Source: Heterocephalus glaber (lineage: Eukaryota > Chordata > Mammalia > Rodentia > Bathyergidae). Taken from it: a DNA stretch of 64,000 nucleotides. Shown here piece by piece: positions 30,011 to 41,265 of this stretch. The stretch spans positions 6,526,239-6,590,238 of the forward strand of contig NW_004624805.1 of NCBI RefSeq assembly GCF_000247695.1. Direction: 5' to 3'. Position 1 is the stretch's first letter. Every line of letters starts with the position of its first letter. Below the pieces are notes generated by a model. The model was not told the DNA's origin. It made no database searches and worked only from the letters and a program-made list of their open reading frames with translations. A program made the translations under genes and the position numbers.

Positions 30011-30585
30011 TGTGGCTTATTCCATTTTGTTTTGATATTTGAATGCCAGACTGGGTACTTTTTAAAAATTTTATTACTCATGTTTACCATACATATAGTT
30101 TATATTCATCTTGCAGAGTAGGTACTTGTAGATAACACAGCTTGTTTGTTTTTTGGTTTTTGGCCTCGCTATGTAGTTCAGACTGGCCTTGAACTCACTA
30201 TGTCGCTGAGGCTGACTGGTATTCACAAGGATCCTTCTGCCTCAGCCTCCCAAGTGCTAGGAGTACAGGTGTGCACCACACGCCCAGCTCCAGACTGGGT
30301 CATTTATAAACAATGGTTTACTTGGCTCACAGCTCTGGAGGGTGGGCAGTCCATATCAGGAAGCTGGCAGGTGATAAGACACCTTGGTTGTGTCATCCCA
30401 TGGTGGAACGCGGGAGGGCAAGATCCCACTTTCATAACAGGCCCCTCCTCCACTCCCGAGGGCAGAGGCCTCGTGACCCAGGCTTCCCTCGTGAGGCCTG
30501 ACCTCCTGACACTGTTACACTGGGGCTCAAGCTTCCAGTGTGTGAACTCTGGGGGAGACATGCAAGCCACAGCGGACTGCATCAG
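30011..30585 (-). mobile_element. MaLR-type LTR, minus orientation, split by a B1 insertion
   Basis: The left piece (TGTGGCTTATTCCATTTTGT ... CCAGACTGGGT) and right piece (CATTTATAAACAATGGTTTA ... CAAGCCACAG) are consecutive parts of a reverse MaLR LTR. The break is inside the family's AGACTGGGTAATTTATAAA motif. The long open frame at 30146-30739 is B1 plus LTR sequence, not a gene. Confidence 0.85.
30057..30289 (-). mobile_element. B1 SINE with a non-SINE 3' tail, minus orientation, 11-bp TSD
   Basis: B1 body on the minus strand from 30289 (GAGCTGGGCGTGTGGTGCAC) to about 30153, followed by roughly 95 bases that are not B1, ending in an A/T-rich stretch. CCAGACTGGGT is duplicated exactly at 30046-30056 and 30290-30300, so the whole 233-base unit inserted as one piece. 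Confidence 0.9.
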
Positions 30586-30589
30586 CAAT

Positions 30590-31630
30590 GATTCCCCAGG
30601 TTGCTGCTCCCCAGCAGTTCCGCACCATGTTATTACTGGAGGACAGTTATTATTGGTGGGGGTGCAGGAGATCTCTCCACATCATTTCTTAATAATCCAT
30701 GAATTATCTCAAAACAAAATGTTAACACCAAAAACATAAAAAAGACCAAAAAACGCCCTGTGGTGAAAATGGCTGTCGTTCAGTGGAACAATGGGGCATT
30801 TATTCTCATGGCTGGTACAAACTAGGCACTTGATCAAAAACAGTGTTTTCTTTTTCTTCATACATCTTCCTCCAGAATGAAAATGTCACTTGAGTTCAAC
30901 AGTTCAAAGTCAAAACAACATCTTAACCATACAATCTGACAGGGTTATAACACCATATTTGGAAATAAAACCACCTTCATCTTTTACATATGGAAAATGT
31001 TAACCTGGTACCCAAGTTCAGCTTATAGAAGCTCAGAAACCTGAGTGTTCTGGTCTTTACTAGCTTTATGCAACCTTTATGCAGCTCTAATCATCTCACC
31101 ACAATCCGGCTCTCTACTGACAACAGCAGTGCCTTCCCTTCAGCTACCACATCCAGTACCCATGATGAGAGACAGGGCAGAAGAGACAGGGCAATGCCAG
31201 CCCAAAGTCAAAAAGAGGCTAAAAGCGCCTACAGGCTGGAGGTGTGTGCAGTCTGAAGGCAGGCAACACAATTACTTCCACTCAAAGAAGTATGGAGGCC
31301 TGGACACCATCTTTGTCCACACATTAGCTTGGGTCTGTGTTCAGACACGTGTCTTAAGTACTCTTACACTTAACTCCTGGAGCTCCCGCAGTGAGGAATA
31401 CTCTGATACCCAAATGGTTTGGGTCCTGGAGAGTCAGAGGAGAAAAAACAAGAGTTGGGACAGCATGGGCTATCTTAAAAATTTCACCCAAATCTCCTTA
31501 GGCCCAGAACAAGAACTGGGATAGTGAAAGTTACCCTGTGCTCTGCAATCATTCAAGCTCATGAGTACTTCATTCCAGTAAACACTTGTAATAGCTATTG
31601 ACCAAACATCATTCAAGGCTCTACAGATCT
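30590..31630. other. Intronic sequence, nothing recognised
   Basis: A 159-codon open frame at 31045-31524 (plus) has no recognisable domain and no supporting context. Confidence 0.45.
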
Positions 31631-31634
31631 ACAG

Positions 31635-32035
31635 CAAGAGGAATACATTCCAAGATCCTCAGTGGATGCCAGAAATCACAGACACTACCAATCCCTATGT
31701 ATACTGTGTTCTTCCCCATATACACTCTTGTGCTTTGGGGCCATTACTAGGTACACTGAGGTTGCTTGATCACACACACAGCAATTCCACAACAGTGGAT
31801 CTGTTAAGTGGGGGCTATTAAGTGTTTCACAGGTGGGAATCACACACTGAACCAAGGCATAATTTATGTCCCAGGTGGCTAGAGCAAGACTTCATCACAC
31901 AACTCGGGATGGTGCATAATTTAAAACTTAGGAATTGTTAATTTCTGGAATTTTCTACTTAGTATTTTCAGACCAAAAATGACTGTGAATAAGGGAAATT
32001 ACAGAAAACAAAATCATGGAGAACTACTGTATTGT
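31635..32035. mobile_element. Tigger-type (Tc1/mariner) non-autonomous DNA transposon
   Basis: Left end CCAAGATCCTCAGTGGATGC and GACACTACCAATCCCTATGT, middle GACTTCATCACACAACTCGG with ATTTAAAACTTAGGAATTGT, right end GGAGAACTACTGTATTG. This order matches the MER-class Tigger derivatives. The subfamily is not certain. Confidence 0.75.
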
Positions 32036-32084
32036 TTTTATAGCAGCACAAAATGGACTAATATGCTCTTTAAAAGCTGCATCC

Positions 32085-32215
32085 TGAAAAATCAACATTT
32101 ACAGAGTTCTTATATTCAGGACGCTATGCTAGCTAGTCACTGAAGATACAATAAAGTATGAAAAACACTGCTATCTTTGCCCCTAAGGAGCTTATAATCT
32201 TTGATGACATGGAAT
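32085..32215 (+). mobile_element. L2 3'-end fragment, plus orientation
   Basis: ACGCTATGCTAGCTAGTCAC..GATACAATAAAG..CCCCTAAGGAGCTTATAATC corresponds to the conserved L2 3' end. Confidence 0.6.
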
Positions 32216-33487
32216 ATAGATAGATACATAAATATATAGATTCATAGATAGACAGACATGCCCAAACATAAAACAATCCTTCATTCAAGGATCTTGTATT
32301 TGCCGGAGTCACAACATACTTTTTGTAAGTAAATATGTAATCAGGCTGCCAATGAAATGCATCTAATTATTACATTTTAATTATATCTAATTAATAATCC
32401 AAACATGGATCATTTGTTATCAATGGTACAATGTTCATGCTTGATTATAATATTTAAATTATACTTTAGTTAGGAACACACTTTAAATACCCTGTGAGGC
32501 AAGACACACTAATTTCAGTACAGTATGTGGTTTTCACCTCATTTCCACATTTCATGCAACTATTTTAGCTAAACCCTTCACAGTAAATTCCTTATCATTA
32601 GTGCCACTTCTGGAGTTAGAATATATTGTGTTCAGCCCTAGGTAAGTTGTTTGAGACACAGCAGTTTTTAAATTATGTGTGAGATACTGTCACTGGGAAT
32701 CCGTATAAAGCTGATTGATTTTTCAGTGGTTCATGTAGCAGTATTTTTTAAAATTTTCTACAATGGAACAACTTAGCTACTTTCAAAGTATCTTTAACAT
32801 TTGCAGACGTGAAGTCATAACCCTCCTCCAAGGATTAGAAAGCCAGAAATATTCTGGAGGTCCATAAAACAGTTAATAGGGCCTGGCAGATGCGCAGCCC
32901 CACCCCACCCCATGTACCGGTACACGGAGCCCAGGAGTCCATGAGACTAAGTGCATACCTCGAGTGTGTGTGGCTAAAACTCAAAGGGATACATGCCACG
33001 TGCTGTAGCAAACCCATGATAGAAGCAAGACAGCAAATGAAAAACCACCCAACTCATCCCCTCCTCCCGCTGTGAGTCCCTCCAGCACCCGCAACTGACA
33101 AACTGACATTCTCAGCAAAGGAGAATTATTCAATGGGCTAGCTCGTTTCAGAAAGTGGGCAATGAAGTACGGCTGCGGAGCTGAGAGGCCATGAACTAGT
33201 ACCTGGCTCAATCTCCTACACATTGATTTAAGAGTGTGTATCTACTTCTGGTGTGACTTTCTGTTGTTTGACAGTGGAAATATAATGAAAAATACTTACC
33301 CAGTGACTCGTGAATTTAGCAGTTTTACTACTATGGATTTGAAAGGGAAATGCCATTAAATCAAAGGTGTGTACTATTTATAGCATGTGCCCATGTTAAC
33401 AGCATGCTAAGCCTGGATCCAATAGCTCAGTTGGAGGGCATTCATTAAGCTCAAGTTCTAAGTTCAAATATGGTAAAAGAACATTCT
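32216..33487. other. Intronic sequence, mostly unrecognised
   Basis: A short GATA/TAGA-type run lies near 32216-32255. 33416-33480 is a weak ID-like trace (AATAGCTCAGTTGGAGGGCA). No gene. Confidence 0.4.
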
Positions 33488-34425
33488 TGTGATGGTTAAT
33501 TTTATGGGTCAACTTAACTGGGCTACAGGGCACCCAGAGAGCTGCTGACCCATTATTTCTGGGTGTGTCAGTGAGGGTATTTCCGGAAGAGATTCACATT
33601 CGAATTGGTAACCTAGTATACAACCTAAGGTTGTATTAGTCATCATTCCACTGCTGACATACACAAATCAAAGGAGGAAGTATTTATTCTGGTTTATCGT
33701 TTCAAAGGTCTCAGTCCACAGATGACTGGATGCAAGGTAGAAATACCATGGCAAAAAGAAAGCTGCTCCCTCCATGGCCACCATGAAGCAGAAAGACAGG
33801 GAAACAGGAAGAGAGGAAGGAGCCAGGGACCAAACCCAGTCCCCAGGGTCACGCCCCCACAACCCATCCAGATCCACCCAGCAGTGGGCTTCACTGATAT
33901 TAGGTGTCTCTTAACCCAATCAAGGTGAACCACTGTGAAGATCCACGCTCACAATGTGGTCAGGCATCGCCTAATCCGCTTAAGACCCGTACAGAACAAA
34001 AGGTGGAAGGGGGTGAATTCCATCTTTCTGTCTGCCTTGGGACGTTCATCTTCTCCCACCCTCCCCTGAGACACGGGAGCTCCCACTTCTCGCACTTCAG
34101 GGCTTACAAGAGGAGCCCCCACACCCCAGATCCAGTCTTCAGGCTGCAGACTCAAACTGGGAGTCACACCATTCACTCCTCTGGTTCTCCACCCTTTAGC
34201 CTCCAAACGAATTACGCCACGAGCTCTCCTGGTTCCCCAGTACGCAGACAGCAGACTGTGAGACTTTTAGGCTTCTAATCAGGTGAGTCAATTCCCATAT
34301 TAAATTTCTCTTGGAAGTACACATACACATATGTATATGTGTGCTTATGTGTGTACACACACGTATGTAGATCGATAGATGGATCTTCTGTTAGTTTTGA
34401 TTCTCTGGAGATTTTCATATAACTC
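33488..34425 (+). mobile_element. MLT2-type ERVL LTR, plus orientation, split by a MaLR LTR
   Basis: 5' part GTGATGGTTAATTTTATGGG..CAACTTAACTGGGC and GGGTGTGTCAGTGAGGGTAT. After the insertion it continues CACAATGTGGTCAGGCATCG and CAGAACAAAAGGTGGAAGG, then the CT-rich part, a TCTCCTGGTTCC motif, and the 3' end TCTGTTAGTTTTGATTCTCT. The ATGTRTA/GATA-rich run near 34310-34385 is part of its 3' end. Confidence 0.85.
33632..33940 (-). mobile_element. MaLR-type LTR inside the MLT2 LTR, minus orientation
   Basis: Reverse of a rodent-abundant MaLR LTR: TGTATTAGTCATCATTCCAC, AAAGGAGGAAGTATTTATTC, AAGGTCTCAGTCCACAGATG, CATGGCAAAAAGAAAGCTGC. The right boundary is approximate. Confidence 0.78.
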
Positions 34426-34510
34426 TTATTCAAGGAGCACTCATCTCTTCAGAAATATATGGCACTTATGAAAGAGAGCAAAGATCATGGTTTTTAAACA
34501 TTTAAAAAAA

Positions 34511-34592
34511 TGGGGTTGGGGGTAAAGCTCAGTGGTAAAGTTCCTGCCTACCATGAACAGGCTCTGGGTTTGACCCAAGAACCATAATAATA
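34511..34592 (+). mobile_element. Diverged ID-type SINE, plus orientation
   Basis: GGGGTTGGGGGTAAAGCTCAGTGG-like start, TTCCTGCCTACCATGAACAG middle, decayed B box, AT-rich tail. Confidence 0.72.
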
Positions 34593-35010
34593 ATTCTTAA
34601 ATACAAAGTACATATGGGCAAAAATTTTAGGAGCTAAGAAAGATGTTAATTATGACAGGAATTAATTGCAGAGAGCTACAAAGATCTTTTAAGATTTTTA
34701 AACAGGTTACTGACTCCTGCTGTTTGGGAACTAAATACTGTAAGCTGTTCCCCTTTCCAGAGGAATTTTATATGGCAAATTCTGGCTGTATGAAGTCATG
34801 CAAAGTAGTTTACTAATGAGAATGCTTTCAGTGCAGTATGAAATAGCTCCCTTCGAGCCAGTTCATTAAGCCATCACCTATATAGATCATGATTTTAATT
34901 TAACTTCACTGGCTTTCTCAAGCAATTGGATTTAAATGTGCTCTAGGTGGGTTTCCTATAGTCATGTCTTAAATATATCTGTCATTTTTCCTTGAAGATA
35001 AAAAACATAT

Positions 35011-35092
35011 GGGGCCAGGGATTTAGCTCAGTGGTGCCGCATCTGCCTCACAAGCGTAAGGTCCTGAGTTCAATCCCCAGTACCAAAAAAAC
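35011..35092 (+). mobile_element. ID-type SINE, plus orientation
   Basis: GGGGCCAGGGATTTAGCTCA start, B box GAGTTCAATCCCC, AGTACC then A-run. The middle is CTGCCTCACAAGCGTAAGG. Confidence 0.93.
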
Positions 35093-35890
35093 CTATTTCA
35101 ATCTTTTCTACCTTTAATCTATTCTTTCTACAACCAACTGATAAAGCCTCCTAAAATAATACTGAGCAATAATTATTACCAGTAGCAATCCCATTATTAA
35201 TCACACACATGACTTACAGAGGTATTTTATATAAGTCAGCGCTTCATGAGTTATCTAATTTAGTGCTATTATTAGCTCCATGTCACAGGAGGAAATGCAT
35301 TTAATCTAACTTGCTTAGTGGCCTATTCAGAATTCAATTCTGTCTTATGCCTCTTGTAATAATCCCATCAGTTTTATCAACTAAAAAACTTCAAGGATTA
35401 ACTATAAGGAAAAAGCTAAATATCTTAACTGACACCCAAATTACAGATAGATCAAATATTTCAAATGTTTATGAAACCATGAAAATAGAGGGAGATTTCA
35501 TAGAATATTTTTATCATGTTGGAGCAAGAGAGGCTTTTTCTTAGACTGACAAGGAACTATGAAACCATAAAAGGCAATCACTGATAGATTTTTGAACAAA
35601 TTTTTCACACATCAAGAAAACAAACAATGTTACAAAGAAACTGCTAAAATTATTTGCAAACAGCAATTCAGATCAAGTGCAATAAGAAATTAATAAACCC
35701 TGGAAAAACAGGCAATGAAGCATAATAAACCAAGAAGGTAAAAGGAGCAGAAGCCCCCAAAATTAACGTACAAAATAATACATAACCTAAGAAATGGTTA
35801 AAGAAAAGGCATCAGAGCATATCACTTTTCTCCTATTGATTTAGAAAACAATGAAGTTTGCAAATAGCCGTTACTGGCAAGAGTCTGAAG
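35093..35890. other. Intronic sequence, nothing firmly recognised
   Basis: 35205-35335 may be a faint MIR/L2 trace. The rest is unique AT-rich sequence. Confidence 0.4.
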
Positions 35891-35898
35891 AAATCATG

Positions 35899-35990
35899 CT
35901 AGGCAAGCGTTCTTAGGTCCAATCACAGTACATGTGCTGTCTCAAAATAAAAAGGTGGGGGCTCAGGACATAGCCCAGTGTAAAAACCAG
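35899..35990. mobile_element. Weak B1-dID/ID-derived fragment
   Basis: GGCAAGCGTTCTTAGGTCCA resembles an ID 3' half. It is followed by a B1-dID-like linker (TGTCTCAAAATAAAAAGGTG) and GGCTCAGGACATAGCCCAGT. Too decayed for firm assignment. Confidence 0.4.
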
Positions 35991-35991
35991 G

Positions 35992-36247
35992 TGGAGGAAA
36001 GTGGCAGGGGCTGAAAACAGCAAACCTGACCTGAGTCTCTTTCACTCTCTCACTATGTGATCTCTCACTTCTGTATGCACTCCCACCCTGATGTCACCTG
36101 CCATGTTCTCACGGAGCCAAAAGAGCTGAACACATGTTGGCATCATGCTCTTAGATCTCCAGAACTGTGAGTTAAATAAATTCCTTTTCTTAATAAGGTG
36201 CCCAGCCTTAAGTAATTTATTATAGCAAAAGAAAATGGACCAATACT
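35992..36247 (+). mobile_element. MaLR-type LTR 3' part, plus orientation
   Basis: ATGCTCTTAGATCTCCAGAA, CTGTGAGTTAAATAAATTCC (poly-A signal region) and TTATTATAGCAAAAGAAAAT fit the MaLR LTR 3' end. The 5' boundary is not defined. Confidence 0.75.
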
Positions 36248-36417
36248 AGTAACCTCTGATAGGAGTGTTATGAGGATTAAGAGAGTTATCTGTAAAACTT
36301 AAAATGATGCCTCACTTTTCCAAACAACCCCCATTGAAATCTTTTAAACAAAAATAAAAATAAATCCCAAATTAAATGCTAAACATGTATGTCCAAGCCT
36401 CAAGAATACATATTACA

Positions 36418-37286
36418 TAGTAAATAAACATATGAAAAAATGTGCAACATCACTGGTCATTCGAGTGATCCAAATGAAAACAACACTGAGATTCCACCTC
36501 ACCCCAGAAAGAGTGGCTGCTATCATGAAATCAACCAATAACAAATGCTGACGGGGCTGTGGGGAAGGAGGAACCCTGCTCCACTGCTGGTGGGAGTGTA
36601 GAATGGTGCAACCACTGTGTAAATCAGTATGGAGATACCTCAAAGAACTAGGGCTAGAGGTCCCATTTGACCCAGCTATTCCCCTGCTGGGTATCTTCCC
36701 AAAAGAATTAAAAGAATCATACCACAGTGATATATGTGCACCCATGTTCATAGCAGCACAGTTTGTAATAGCTAAAACTTGGAAACAGCCCAAGTGCCCA
36801 TCAACTAGAGACTGGATAAAGAAAATGTGGGGTTTTTTTATAAAATGGAGTACTACTCAGCCATAAAATATGAGAAATTAGAGACATTTATAGCTAAATG
36901 GATGCACATTGAGGCCATACTCTTAAGTGAAATAAATAGGACACACATGTATAAATACCCAATAGTTTCTCTCGTGTGAGAAACTGAGAGTGTAAATAAG
37001 GACTAAAAGGTATAATAGATAATGTGAAATAGGAAGAAAAGGGGCAAAGGGGAAGGGGAAGTGGGAGGGGTAGGAGAAAGGATAGAATGGAATGAGATTA
37101 ATATGAGAAAATTAAAAAATGGAAGCAAAGTCTTTGTAAATAGGGAGGGATGGAGGGGTTGAAGGGAGGGCAGGGGAAGGAGGAAAAATAAGAACCAAGA
37201 GAGATTATGTACAGGTGCAAATTTCAAATGATGAATGTCATTATATTGTATACCTAAAATGTATCAATAAAATAAAATTTTAAAAA
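36418..37286 (+). mobile_element. 5'-truncated L1 (ORF2 C-terminus and 3' UTR) with 13-bp TSD
   Basis: AATACATATTACA is duplicated exactly at 36405-36417 and 37287-37299. The element starts inside ORF2 (ATGTGCAACATCACTGGTCA). In frame it encodes an 87-residue stretch like the L1 ORF2 C-terminus (PFDPAIPLLGIFPKEL, MFIAAQFVIAKTWKQPKCPS, DWIKKMW). A T-run near 36832-36838 then shifts the frame. The 3' UTR contains a long G-rich purine tract (37020-37210) and ends in AATAAAATTTTAAAAAAA. It is the least decayed L1 in the window and is non-autonomous because it is truncated. Confidence 0.95.
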
Positions 37287-37411
37287 AATACATATTACAA
37301 AACAACATGTATTCTGCTACAATATATTAAGAAGGGGAAAAGGCTTTCACACTAGGCAATAAAGACAGGTAATGATGGACCTCAGGTATTGGGTAAAAGA
37401 TGAAGTAGAGA

Positions 37412-37605
37412 AGCAGGTGTGATGGCACATGTCTATAACCCCAACACTCCGGGAGGCTGAGGCAGAAGGACCACAAGTTCAAGTCTAGCCTGGGCAACTT
37501 AGCATGACTGTCTCAAAATTAAGATGGGGGGGCAGTGTATGGCTCAGTGATAGAGCACTTGCCTTGCATATCCAAGGCCCTAGATCCAATCCCCAGTATT
37601 GAAAA
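37412..37605 (+). mobile_element. B1-dID SINE, plus orientation
   Basis: B1 part GCAGGTGTGATGGCACATGT, GGAGGCTGAGGCAGAAGGAC, CAAGTTCAAGTCTAGCCTGG. dID part GTGTATGGCTCAGTGATAGA, CTTGCCTTGCATATCCAAGG, CCAATCCCCAGTATTG. Both parts are nearly complete. Confidence 0.93.
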
Positions 37606-37609
37606 AACA

Positions 37610-39030
37610 AATTTTTTTTAGTTTAAAAAATATATATATCTATATGTATCTCCAAGCTGAGCCTCCAGGGAACTTACTGTTTGCTTTCAACACTAAACAC
37701 ACTAAAATAATTGTGGGCTCCTCCTATAAAATTCATCTCAAGAATAGAATTCTTTTAATAAATCTTGCTTTGGGGCCAATTTTTCTAAGAGCTCTTGACA
37801 TAATTAAAATATTCATAAGAAAACTGTAGTTTTCCCACTTATAGGTTCCTGGTTACTGTTTAAAACTTTTAACTTCGATCTTTCACTTCAAAAGCTGTAT
37901 TAGTTACATAGGAAAAGATCCTGGGATCTGAAATACAACAAGGCCATCTTCACACAAAAGTCCAAAAAACTGTATCAGTCAGAAACTCATAACAAAAGTC
38001 ATAAAAAGGTTGCACTCTTTGTAGGAACCACTTCACAAAACTCATCTTTATTGTAAAAAAAATCATCTTCTGAATCATTAAGATGGAGCAGGGAAAGTAA
38101 TGGGAGAAAAAGAAGTCAAGAGACATACAGTACTTACTTCTTACCCAGACAAAAATAGTATTTGCAACAGCATTGTAAAAGAGAAAAGTTATCAGACTTG
38201 TTGTGTATGTCAAACAGAGAGCTGTCTTTTCATCAAGATCACTATAAAGTTAAGGCAAACCATTTGCACCACAGTAAAAGCAACCCAAAGAAAGAGCAAA
38301 GAATAAAAGCCTCTAACTTACCCAGATGTTAGTGGTTCTGACAACCTAAAGAGAATTAGGCAGCGAGTACGTGAACTATGATTTTACTAACTCATACAGG
38401 GTTGAAGATGACTCATATCTGCGTATGAAGACCTGAAGCCTAAATGAAAATAATACCATGTAATGCAATTTAAATTTACCAGAGGGCCTGATCAAAATAA
38501 TGAGTAAACAACAACTGAAAGTAACAGTGACGTTACGAACTTCAAATCTATGTGGAGGGGCCCACAACAGTCCACATGGTTCACCTAAAACAGCGTGATG
38601 AAAACTTACAGGGACACAGGGATGCCGGGGCAGGGGGGTAGGCAGAAGGATCAGTATGCCGCTGAGGCTGTTCAGATATCTGGTAAACTGTGTTCCGGGA
38701 CACCTGCATGACAAAACTGTGTGAAGGAAGAGATACAGCCTTACTGATTCCATGTTTATAATGATGGAACATCGGGCAAGACCGATTTGAGGAAGACTGA
38801 CCACACGACATGGAATAGAAAGGAGGAAGAGTATCTTGTTTTAAGTAAATAAACAATTAAATTTTAAACACAGATTAAGTATTCATGGAACATTAAGACA
38901 GACACTAGTAAAACCTATAGCTGAGCTTTCTAAGTGGACACTGCAGCCTGTCTGTTAGGCAATGCTACAGGACCACAGCCTAGCTCAGCAATGTTATCTC
39001 CCACACGAGCAATAAAAACAACACAACCCA
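37610..39030. other. Intronic sequence, nothing recognised
   Basis: A short TA-rich run lies near 37628-37650. Open frames on the minus strand at 38376-38856 have no recognisable domains. Confidence 0.45.
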
Positions 39031-39034
39031 CAAC

Positions 39035-39122
39035 GGGGGCCGGGGATTTAGCTCAGTGGTTCTGCTGCCTGCTCCGCAAGCACAAGGACCTGAGTTCGAT
39101 CCCCAGTGCCAAAAAAAAAAAA
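39035..39122 (+). mobile_element. ID-type SINE, plus orientation
   Basis: GGGGGCCGGGGATTTAGCTC start, GCTCCGCAAGCACAAGGACC middle, B box GAGTTCGATCCCC, then a 12-base A-run. Confidence 0.95.
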
Positions 39123-39124
39123 CA

Positions 39125-40340
39125 CAAGCAGACCCAGGCCACGGAGAGCCCAAGCCAGGGTAAAACTTCACTGAATAGAGGCAAAGTTTTTTTTAAAAAC
39201 ATCAATTTATACTTATTTTACTCGAAACTCCTGATTTCAAAAATGTTTTAAAAATGAATAGAGAATGGAGAATGTCACACATTCCCCCCTCCACCTCCAC
39301 AGTGCATTTTAAAGTGACAGATCTATGCTATAATCGAGATATAAAGTATCAAGACATATACTGTAGATATTCTAAAAATTCAAGGGAAAAGATAAAGTAT
39401 AGAGCAAAGATTCACCTATATAAAGAAATCTTTGTTTAGAACAACTTATCTTGTATTGCATTTTCATAGTATTTAGTCAAACATAAATTATTATTATTAA
39501 AATTTTAAAAATTAATTTAGTGTTAAAATGTAGCTTTAATTCTCAAAATAATGACATATATAAAACCCTAAAGCATCAAAAAATACAGAAGCATAAGTGA
39601 AGAAATTTTTCCAGAGCCAGAAAACTGCCTCTGTAAAAATACAATATTGTGTACAAGACAGTAGTAGTTCCTAAGAGAATAAATGGCTCCGAATTTGATG
39701 AAAGTGTTCCCGCAGTGAACAATTCACTCTTCTTACAGACTCCAGATGCTCAACATTCCTGACATCAGAATGGAAAAATTTACTGGTAGTCTAGAGAAAC
39801 TTAATATCGCCATTCTTGTCATTTCCCTCATAGCTTCATTATTAGCACAAGTCTGGGGAAGCTATAAACCTATGTTAAATGATAAAAAAGATGGTGTCTG
39901 TGCTCAGTCATATTGGATAGCATCAGCAACAAAAATATTTAGAAATCATATAAGAAAAGGCTTGAGCAACAAAAACAAACATGTATTTGTTTTTTCTTAC
40001 ATTTGATATTTGCATTATGTACAGTAAGACAGGCAATGGACCAAAATGTTTTACTATAACCTGGGGCTAATAAACACTGAAGAACATATATCGACACCCA
40101 GAACAACACTATTAAATTTTATTATATTAATAAAATAGGATACACGAAGCTTTAAATTTTCTATTTTGTCAAAGGTAAAATAATCAGCACTATTTTGTAC
40201 CATTTATAACAGGTCTCAATTTTTCTCATTTAAAGTATGTTTTATTTCCAAAAGTACCTATACAATTAAAATACTTTAATTCAACCCTGATAGAAGCATT
40301 CTTTCTTATACTATCCCTCAACTGCAAATTGGCAGGCTGA
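39125..40340. other. Intronic sequence, nothing recognised
   Basis: AT-rich unique sequence. An 86-codon frame at 39746-40006 (plus) has no recognised product. Confidence 0.45.
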
Positions 40341-40345
40341 GTTTT

Positions 40346-40437
40346 GTTTTGTTTTGTTTTTTGCAGTACCAGGGATCGAACTCAGGACCTTGCACTTGTG
40401 AGGCAGGCAGTGATGCCACTGAGCTAAATCCCCAGCC
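40346..40437 (-). mobile_element. ID-type SINE, minus orientation, with TSD
   Basis: Reverse ID with a GTTTT-rich tail and body GTACCAGGGATCGAACTCAG. CTGAGTTTT is duplicated at 40337-40345 and 40438-40446. Confidence 0.94.
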
Positions 40438-40449
40438 CTGAGTTTTTAA

Positions 40450-41030
40450 ATACACAAAACAATTTAGATAATTATAATAGTATAGTTTAATAAAAATTCA
40501 TACAATTACCTGAAAGTCTATAACATCAGGGTTTGCTGAGGGCAAGTACATACACTAGTACATAACTTTCATTTTTAGAAGCTACTTCTAAGCTTTGAAT
40601 AGGTTTCAATATGTAATTAACCTGTGCCAGTAATAGATAGCTTTGAATAAAGAATTTTCCACTACCAAAGTTAATGTGACAGTATTCTGATTTTTAGCAG
40701 CACTCACCCAAAAGATAATGAATGGCATAGTAAAATGAAAATTAATCCTACAACTCTTACATGGTCCATTGCTGTCCTTTACAAAACTGACTGAATTTAC
40801 ATGGTATCAAACCAGTTGTAAGACCACTGTAAAAGCCAGAACACTATATCTGCTTTCTGTTAATAACATGTTAGAACTTATTTAAATTTATTTTGGTATT
40901 TATTGTATATTTAAAATCCAGCATAACATGTAGTTAGATCAAACTGAATAGTTAATCTGAATTATACTTTACACTGCAGGACAGCAACCTAACACCTACC
41001 TCTCACAGCTACCATTCAGTGTATTAAGAG
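40450..41030. other. Intronic sequence, nothing recognised
   Basis: AT-rich; no feature supported. Confidence 0.45.
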
Positions 41031-41036
41031 TGGAGG

Positions 41037-41112
41037 AACTGAGGGCATAGTGATAAAGTGTTGCCTAACATACAGGAGGTTCTGGGTTCAATGCCTAGCT
41101 CTAGAAAAAAAA
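41037..41112 (+). mobile_element. Diverged ID-type SINE, plus orientation
   Basis: GGGCATAGTGATAAAGTGTTGCCTA-like body, B box area GTTCTGGGTTCAATGCC, then an A-run. Confidence 0.65.
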
Positions 41113-41189
41113 ACAATAGATTCAAGTTTTCAAGTTCACAATGTCAGAAAAGGAGCCTTATTATTCAAATGAAATACTTTAAAATTTTT

Positions 41190-41265
41190 AATCTTTTTTT
41201 GTACTGAGGATTGAACCCTGGACTCATGCTACATGCTACACTTCTGAGCTACACCCCCTGCTCTT
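41190..41265 (-). mobile_element. Diverged ID-type SINE, minus orientation
   Basis: TTTTTTTGTACTGAGGATTG, then TGAGCTACACCCCCTGC. The older form, with the middle decayed. Confidence 0.75.

Noticed and set aside
30146..30739. 197-codon open frame, plus strand (longest in the window)
   Set aside because: It runs through a reverse B1 and a reverse MaLR LTR; no independent coding signal.
31045..31524. 159-codon open frame, plus strand
   Set aside because: Composition and residues resemble random intron; no domain, no splice or promoter context.
36603..36866. 87-codon frame with a clear protein match
   Set aside because: The match is L1 ORF2 C-terminus in a 5'-truncated element with a frameshift; not a host gene.
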